NCBI GenBank assembly: GCA_016647705.1
Contig: CM028330.1
Location: 53,060,897 to 53,124,896 of the forward strand
Direction of reading: 5' to 3'
Origin: Eucommia ulmoides
Taxonomy: Eukaryota; Streptophyta; Magnoliopsida; Garryales; Eucommiaceae
Length of the DNA: 64,000 nucleotides
Below, in pieces: positions 58,355 to 64,000 of this stretch. Numbering within the stretch: the stretch's first letter is position 1; each line of letters starts with the position of its first letter. A model generated the notes under the pieces. That model was not told where the DNA came from and ran no database searches. It worked only from the letters and a program-made list of their open reading frames with translations. The position numbers were made by a program, and so were the translations under genes.

Positions 58355-58570
58355 AGGAGTTATGACTCTGTTCATCCACCCTGTGACATCATTGTGCTGA
58401 GGTGTCTTAGGTATTGATTTTTTCAACCTGATGCTGAATTTCTTACAGTACTCTTCGAATGGTCCGTTGTATTGACCACCATTATTTGTACGTATATACT
58501 TCAAATATCTGTCAGTTTCTCTCTTAACTTTTATATGAAACTACTTGAAAACTTTCACCACTTGAGAGTG
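58355..58570 (-). pseudogene. copia integrase fragment (fossil)
   Basis: Minus-strand translation gives RTNNGGQYNGPFEEYCKKF and PKTPQHND, the integrase-core neighbourhood of Ty1/copia elements (usually RTDNGGE(F/Y) and PGTPQQNGVAER). It is a short isolated remnant, unconnected to the element at 4180-11398. Confidence 0.7.
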
Positions 58571-58729
58571 TTAGGAATGAGATTTACAAAACAAACGAAT
58601 TTTGACTTCAGGGATAAGGAAATCCAAGAGAATTGAATTGGGATTTCAATTTTGTTTGAGCATAAGGATTGAGTCAAAAGTCAAGTTTTCCTGAATTTGA
58701 TTAAACTTAGGTGATGTTTGTTAGTTTCA

Positions 58730-58960
58730 GCAGGTCGATTTTACCTGTATAGAGACATTGAATGCCCTATATGAGCTAAGAGTTGGCCAAAATTGTCCCG
58801 AATTTGATTTAGCAGAGTTGATTGTGTTTAATTTCAGTAGATTGATTTTACCAGTCTATAGACATTGGATTCCCTAACTAAACTTAGAGTAGGTTAAACA
58901 GTAATTTAGTTGAGTTGATTGTGCTAGATTCACCAGATCGATTTGATAGACCACCGATTA
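58730..58960 (+). repeat. Tandem repeats of about 105 bp (block 1)
   Basis: Two and a half units containing TCGATTTTACC...TATAGAGACATTGAAT and GAGCTAAGAGTTGG. Further units at 59760-59960 (TCGATTTTATCAGTCTAGAG, GAGCTTAGAGTTCG) indicate one array later split by insertions. Confidence 0.6.
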
Positions 58961-58964
58961 AGTG

Positions 58965-59340
58965 CACTGTATGACAAAAGTATTAAGGAGGTTGATAGTA
59001 TAGAAATTTTTATTCTCTTTTGGTTGTTGAGTTGTTTGAGTTGGTTAGAGTCTAGTTAAGTTGTTGAGCTTGTTGTTGGGAGTGTTTAAATTTCCCAAAT
59101 AAATAGCAGTGGAAAGTAGGAGAGAAGCATGAGAAATTTAGGGAAAAGAATTGGGAGAGACTAGGCTCTCGAAATCCTAGAACCTATCTACTGTATTTTG
59201 TATTTTCCTTCTTTGAATTACTGTTTCAGCTATTATTCTACATCATTTTAGCAATACAATCACAGTTTTCTATCAATTTCTCTTTATTTCTCATTCAATC
59301 AGTTTATGTTTGAGAGTGATTTAACACGATTTTATCAATT
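58965..59340 (+). mobile_element. LTR-like sequence
   Basis: A block between two parts of a tandem array. It has CTACTGTATTTTGTATTTTCC and ATTATTCTACATCATTTTAG near the end, as in polyadenylation regions of plant copia LTRs. No partner copy or clear duplication was found. Tentative. Confidence 0.35.
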
Positions 59341-59349
59341 TAGAGACAA

Positions 59350-59770
59350 AAGTGGCGTTTGGTTAGTGTTTCTGTTTTTTTCTACTTCTAATAAACTGAA
59401 ATGAAAATTCTGTTTTTGTTCTGGAGTATTTTAGGAATAGAAACATGTTTGGTAATGACCATTGTTTTGAAATTATTTTTTTAATTTATGAGAACAAAAA
59501 CAAAAAACGCATTTGGTTACAACATTTGTTCTTTATTATTATTTTTATTATTATTATTATGTATGGTTTGCTTACGGAGTGGTAGTGGGAATTGTTTTAT
59601 GGGAGTGAATAGAAATCAACATTTTTTTATTTCTCATATTCTTCTAAGGAATTTAGGAATTATTCCGAAATTACTTACAAAATTTTGGGAACAGAAACAT
59701 GTTTACTTTACCCGTTTCTGTACATTAATCCCAAAATTTTGAGAACGGAAACAGTAATCAAATGAAGCCT
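59350..59770. mobile_element. MITE of the GTTTGGTTAxTG family
   Basis: AAGTGGCGTTTGGTTAGTGT on the left and AAGGCTTCATTTGATTACTG (complement of the right end) are inverted. TATGAGAACAAAAACAAAAAACGCATTTGG in the interior recalls 52720-52760. It lies within a tandem array. A partial copy of the right end is at about 59950-60020. Non-coding. Confidence 0.6.
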
Positions 59771-60078
59771 TAATGCCCCAACCAAGCTAAGTGTTTGTCA
59801 AAATGACTTCAAAACTCATCTAGTTAACTCGAGTCGATTTTATCAGTCTAGAGAAACTGAAAGTCCTAACCGAGCTTAGAGTTCGTAAAAATTACTCTAA
59901 ATTAGATTAAACTTAATTGATTGTGCCATGTTAATTTTATCAGTTTGTATATCAATCCCAAAATTCTGAAAGTGGAAACAAAAATCAGAGAATAGAACGA
60001 AAACAATAACCAAAGAGGACCTAAATACCTTAACCAAGCTCAACGGTCTAAAAATGCTCAATATCCTAAAGGTGGTCC

Positions 60079-60946
60079 TGTTGGAGCAAATGAATTTTGA
60101 AATTGTTTTTTATTATAGAAAGTGTCAAATGTTTTTCCCTCAATTCCTTCTATCCCACATTGGTTGGGAGAAGAGGAATAGATGAGTATATCTAGTGGTA
60201 TGTGAGACACTTAGGGTATGTCCCAAGGGGTACCCATATTTTGTGTAGAGGAGAGGAGCTACATCCCTACTGGTTTACCACACATGCGCACGCCACCATC
60301 CGTCAGGTCGTGCCGCGTCGCGCGTATGATGAGGTGGCACTTATATATATATAATTTTTTGGACAAAATTTATTTAAATAATTATATTTTATTTAAAAGA
60401 AAGTTTTTCAGAATCGATTTTGACTTGGTAAAAAACAGTTTTCTGATCCTACGATTTTCTATTTCATCTATTTATGCCGACGTTCTTCATCAGTTTTGAG
60501 TATTACGAAATCAGAAATTGTGCTTCATTAGTTCATTCCAAACAAAACAGTTTCTTCTTCTTCGTAACTGTTCCAAAATAGCTTCAATTTTTTTCTTCAT
60601 TTCAGAACTGTTCCGTTCCGTTCTGAAATAGTTTCGATCTTCACTGTTCCGGAACTGTTCTGCTCCGGTTCAGTTTCTTCAATTCGCATTTGTTTTTCCG
60701 AGCAGTTTTGTTCGTTTCACGAATAGTGTGTGAAGGGTGTTTGGTTTTCGAGACTTCTACAGTGCAAAGAACGTCCTAGACAGAGGAGATTTCTAGGCCG
60801 TTTTAGCCTGGGGACGACAAGACTAATATACTGTTTGCACGCTTTTTGGGCAGAGTCGCGAAACGTCTTAAAGAGAGCGACCTAGTCCGCGACTCAACCC
60901 AAGCTAATTCGATAAACTCTTTCTTTATTAATTTCTCGCAGCAACC
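60079..60946 (+). mobile_element. Solo LTR of the copia family at 4180-11398
   Basis: It begins TGTTGGAGCAAATGAATTTT and ends near TTTCTCGCAGCAACC. It follows both LTRs of the copia element along its length, including GAGCGACCTAGTCCGCGACTCAACCC near the 3' end. GGTCC before and GGTCA after may be an eroded target duplication. No internal domain. It lies only about 220 bp upstream of the DUF1191 start codon. Confidence 0.8.
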
Positions 60947-61166
60947 GGTCATCTAATCAATCCCACAATTCATGCTCAAGAAATCATTGACTTCATCCCT
61001 TGGTGGCATCCTATGATTAAGTTTGTCTCATTTTTTTCCTTCTAATGGACCCCTTTTACAAGCACGACTTCAAAGTAAAAAATTCAAACTTTTTTGAAAA
61101 AATAAATAAATAATTATCAAAAACCCTTGATTTCTTTTCACTTTGATTCTCTAATGCTGAATTTCA

Positions 61167-62075
61167 ATGGGAAAAACGGTGATGACCAAGATGAAATTCA
61201 ATAAAATCTGCTATTTTTTCTGTTTTCTTCTCTCATTTTCATGCTCCGTTGTCCATGGAGCCAACTCCGGCGCCGGTGAATACCTTGATTCTCTTCTCCG
61301 GGGACATGCTTTCCGGGCTATAGTTCACCGGAGGCCACGAACCGGCGCGCTTTACAATGCTACTCTCCCACAAAGTCTAGCCGGAATGAGGGTCGCCGTT
61401 GTCCGGCTAAGAAGCCGGACTCTATGGCGAAACGGCACAATTGTCAGCAATTTTCGAATCCCGCCAGAGACTCTGCCGGCGCCCTCGGTAAAAAGGCTTC
61501 TCGTGGTGTACCAAGATCTCGGAAACTGGTCTTCTCTCTACTATAATCTCACCGGCTACAGATTAATCACCTCCGTCGTGGGGTTTTCCGTTTATGATTC
61601 TTCGAATCTGAGCAGTAAAAATACCAGGAAGCTCGATCTAATTCCGATGAAAAAACCCATTTCGATTCAGTTTTCGAATTACGAATTCCCGATCGGAAAC
61701 GCAAAGTGTGCTAAATTTGGCTCCGACGGGAAATTTGAACTGAGCGATACGAGTTCTGGGTCGCCGGTTTTGTGTTATAGCAGAGGTCAGGGGCATTTCG
61801 CGGTGGTTGCTCCGGTGGGGAGGAGGAGGAGGAGGAAGAAGACGGCGGCGGATTTGGGTGTGATCGGATTTGTGATCGGATTTTTCGGGTTGATTGTGGT
61901 GGGTTCGATTGGGATTTCGATTTTGAGGATGATGAGAGCGAAGAAGATTGATCGGATGGAGAGAAGAGCCGACGATGGGGTGGTTCTCGGAACTGTTTGG
62001 ATCGGCGGCAGCAAAATGCCGTCGGCGACGGTGACGAGAACTCATCCGATACTAGAGAATGGAGATCTTCCTTAA
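61167..62075 (+). CDS. DUF1191 family single-pass membrane protein
   Basis: A single uninterrupted frame of 302 residues. Residues 1-31 form a signal peptide with hydrophobic core YFFCFLLSFSC. Residues about 32-217 are a predicted luminal/extracellular domain with N-glycosylation sequons at N64, N89, N120, N127 and N147 and a Cys pair (181, 203). Then come the basic run RRRRRKK, a transmembrane segment at about 230-253 (GVIGFVIGFFGLIVVGSIGI) and a 50-residue tail ending THPILENGDLP. Family marks are GEYLDSLLRGHAFRAIVHRRPRTGALYNATLP (positions about 37-68) and RVAVVRLRSRTLWRNG. Plant DUF1191 proteins (for example Arabidopsis At3g08600) share this layout and usual length of about 300. Their function is unknown. 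ATGs at 61182 and 61191 are alternative starts; the first gives a normal signal peptide. No intron is needed. Confidence 0.9.
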   Translation: MGKTVMTKMKFNKICYFFCFLLSFSCSVVHGANSGAGEYLDSLLRGHAFRAIVHRRPRTGALYNATLPQSLAGMRVAVVRLRSRTLWRNGTIVSNFRIPPETLPAPSVKRLLVVYQDLGNWSSLYYNLTGYRLITSVVGFSVYDSSNLSSKNTRKLDLIPMKKPISIQFSNYEFPIGNAKCAKFGSDGKFELSDTSSGSPVLCYSRGQGHFAVVAPVGRRRRRKKTAADLGVIGFVIGFFGLIVVGSIGISILRMMRAKKIDRMERRADDGVVLGTVWIGGSKMPSATVTRTHPILENGDLP

Positions 62076-62615
62076 TCCATGGGGAATTTCTGGTTTCTTT
62101 TGGATTTGCACTTTGTACCCCTAAAGTTTGGATGTAGTGTCAGATTGGTCTCTGATTAATTTTAAAAAGAATTATATTTTAGGTCCCTAAATTATATGGG
62201 GGCATTCACTTCCTCGCTTTTAAGTTCTTTGTGTGTCTCTTCATGGACTACCATGCGATGTTTGTCAAATTACACATTTGATCTTTCAATTTTATACTTG
62301 TTTCGATATTGTAAAATTAAGAATATTTTTAACAAATTTAGAAGAAAAATGTATTCTGCTCAACGTGTAATCTACTGATGGAGATATTTAAATAATTTTA
62401 TTACTCCACTAAAGTTAAAATGATTTTGTGACGAGTAATGTAAAAAAAGACATCTTATGTTTAGTAGAGTGATGAAATAGTAAAAATATCCCTATTACTA
62501 GGTCACATGTTGAACTCAATCTATTTTTTGTCCAGAGTTATTAAAATATTCTTAATTTTGCGGAATAAAAACACATATGTAACTTAGGGATCAAATATGC
62601 AATTTAAACTTTAGA
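62076..62615. other. 3' flank of the DUF1191 gene
   Basis: Contains GTACCCCTAAAGTTTGGATG and TAGGTCCCTAAATTATA words like those of the MITEs near 20345-21245, suggesting a remnant. No further gene is supported, and the polyadenylation site cannot be assigned. Confidence 0.4.
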
Positions 62616-62617
62616 GC

Positions 62618-63345
62618 AACTACAACCCAAATAAATATTTTCATTAGATAAAATATTATTTTGCCTGATAAATAATGTCTTTGCCTAATAGTAATTAGGA
62701 GTTGTATTCCAACCATTCTATTAATATTTTTATTTTAATTTTAATTTTAGCTAATCAAACTTTTACCTAGTGAATTGGAGTAAATAATATTGATATTGAA
62801 TAGGCAAATTGGTGGTTAAAAGTTCCCACCACTTTAGGTAGAAATGACTCTTGAGATAACTATTAGGTAAAATGTCTATGGTGATGACTTTTAGATTTGA
62901 GCGTAATTTTTAAGTTTGATTAGCTAAATGATAATTATACCATTTGGTTCTTGAGATAGTTAGTGGGTTAAAGTTGCTCTTAGTATTTCAATTTTAATTT
63001 TGACTAAGTAATTATTTACCTAGTGGGTTAGAATAGATAATATTATTATTGAATAGACAAATTGACAGTTAAAATGTTCTCACCAATTTTTAATTAACTC
63101 TTTCACTTTAAGTAGACATGACTATTAGGTAAAATAGCAATAATGATGGTTCTATGTTAGAGTTCAAATTTTTAAATTTGATTAGATAAAATGATAATTA
63201 CACCATTTGGCTCATAAGATGACTAGTGGGTTGGACATACTCTAAACAAATATTTACCTAGTAGATTAAAGTAGATAACATTGATATCAAATAAGTAAAT
63301 TGATAATTAAAAGTTACTATCAATTTTTAACTAACTTCTTCATAT
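62618..63345. repeat. Array of MITE-like units
   Basis: Units of about 270-350 bp share TTTACCTAGTGGATTAGAGTAG, GATAATATTGATATTGAATAG, ACTATTAGGTAAAAT and CATTTGGCTCTTGAGATGA. The first unit begins GAGCAACTACAACCCA, and the complement of its end reads GAGCAACTTTAACCCA, an inverted pair at about 62622 and 62977. Two and a half units are present, then the LINE, then the remainder at 63806-63885. Confidence 0.65.
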
Positions 63346-63805
63346 AACAACAACAACTAAATCTTTGTCACACTTATGTAGGGTCGGTTACATGAATTCA
63401 TTTATGCCATACTGATTTATTAAAAGTCGTCCCCTCCGTCAGGTTTAATGTCATCAAATCATTTATAATAGTCCCGTCTAACGTCTTTTTAGGTCTACCT
63501 CTCCCTCTAGTAACTCCCTACACTTGAATTAAATCACATTCTCTCACCTGTGCTTCTATAGCTCTTCTATAGACATGCTCAAACCATCGTAAACGATTTT
63601 ATCTAATTTTTTCTTTGATGAGTGTTATTCCTAAATTCTCTCTAATAACTTCATTCTTAATTTTATCCATTCTTGTCTTCTCACTCATCCACCGCAACAT
63701 CCTCATTTCTGTTACTCCAATTTTCTAGACATGATTCGTTTTTACCTCTTAACATTCTGAACCATACAGAGACGCTGGTCTTATAACAGTTTTGTAGAAT
63801 TTTTT
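63344..63805 (-). mobile_element. 5'-truncated RTE-type LINE
   Basis: Minus-strand reading gives pieces of the C-terminal reverse-transcriptase region typical of plant RTE LINEs: [65 protein letters not shown] and IHVTDPT. It ends in a (TTG)n tail (AACAACAACAAC at 63347-63358 on the plus strand). In-frame stops after KEKIR, LIQV, VWHK and DPT, the last in a tail that normally ends the ORF, and one frame change show it is dead. TTTTTAACTAACTTCTTCAT before it and TTTTTAACTAACTTTTTCAT after it are a target duplication of about 20 bp, as expected for LINE insertion. Confidence 0.8.
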
Positions 63806-63888
63806 TTTAACTAACTTTTTCATCTTATGTAAAAATAGCTTTTGAGATTGATACTAGGTAAATCGACTATGGTGATGGCTTGTGTTAG
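63806..63888. repeat. Continuation of the MITE-like array after the LINE
   Basis: TTAACTAACTTTTTCATCTTATG, GATACTAGGTAAATCGACTATGG and GGTGATGGCT match the middle of the units at 62800-62890, continuing the unit interrupted by the LINE. Confidence 0.65.
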
Positions 63889-64000
63889 ACCCTAAAAATG
63901 CTGGAGGACCAAACAGCACCAACTTGGTGCGATTTGCTACCGGACATGGTGCTTGCGGCATGGATGGGTTCGTTGGCAGAAAGTGCACCAGATTGGTGCC
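63889..64000 (+). mobile_element. Start of an LTR cut by the window edge
   Basis: TGTTAGACCCTAAAAATGC at 63889 interrupts the MITE array abruptly. GC-richer sequence with repeated CACCA(A/G)(C/A)TTGGTGC words follows. The TG start and the abrupt border suggest an LTR retrotransposon that continues beyond the window. No proof within the window. Confidence 0.4.

Noticed and set aside
61638-62045. Minus-strand open frame of 135 codons
   Set aside because: Antisense shadow of the DUF1191 gene.

Overview
This is a 64 kb piece of nuclear DNA from a flowering plant, very probably a eudicot. The reasons are AT-rich intergenic DNA, plant-only protein families (a CHX-type cation/H+ exchanger and a DUF1191 protein), introns with GT-AG borders, and a dense layer of nested plant LTR retrotransposons, Mutator-like and PIF/Harbinger-like DNA transposons, SINEs and a LINE. 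Nothing bacterial, no CRISPR array, no rRNA and no functional tRNA gene was seen. I cannot name the species.

Only three genes look intact. (1) On the minus strand, 14511-19617: an 809-residue CHX18/19-like monovalent cation/H+ antiporter in three exons. (2) On the plus strand, 53510-57235: a 630-residue coiled-coil protein of the At5g41620 'USO1-like' family in three exons. (3) On the plus strand, 61167-62075: a single-exon DUF1191 membrane protein of 302 residues. The three have no obvious joint pathway. Their neighbourhood is a record of transposon insertions, several of them inside introns of genes 1 and 2.

Layout. 1-3290: Mutator-like, LTR and Harbinger-like debris. 3350-13770: an old solo LTR (TSD ATTAT) split by a broken Ty1/copia element (4180-11398) that carries an internal direct duplication. 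14155-19620: a SINE, then the CHX gene; its intron 2 is largely two SINE copies of one family, and its intron 1 holds an LTR fragment and a microsatellite at the splice donor. 20340-26520: MITEs, a TRIM-like piece, a hAT-like element and a 1.5 kb Mutator-type foldback element with a perfect 9-bp TSD (24280-25765). 26520-32500: mostly AT-rich DNA with a SINE and a possible plastid-DNA insert. 32525-33386: a Harbinger-like element. 34562-46960: an unrecognised host-gene fragment split by a 12 kb cluster of long Ty3/gypsy-type LTRs. One of these LTRs is interrupted by a Pack-MULE carrying exon 1 of an eIF4B-like gene (35227-37096), and the internal region is interrupted by another family's solo LTR (43062-44344, TSD CATTT). 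48445-51453: another solo LTR (TSD AATAA), interrupted by a Mutator-like element carrying a matrix-metalloproteinase fragment. 52180-64000: SINEs, MITEs, genes 2 and 3, a copia solo LTR, a MITE array split by a 5'-truncated RTE-type LINE, and the start of a further LTR at the window edge.

I see no new biochemical system. The most informative features are the two gene-capturing Mutator-like elements, the split host-gene fragment, the foldback element, and the intron built from two same-sense SINEs. All calls rest on reading the sequence; no database search was run.
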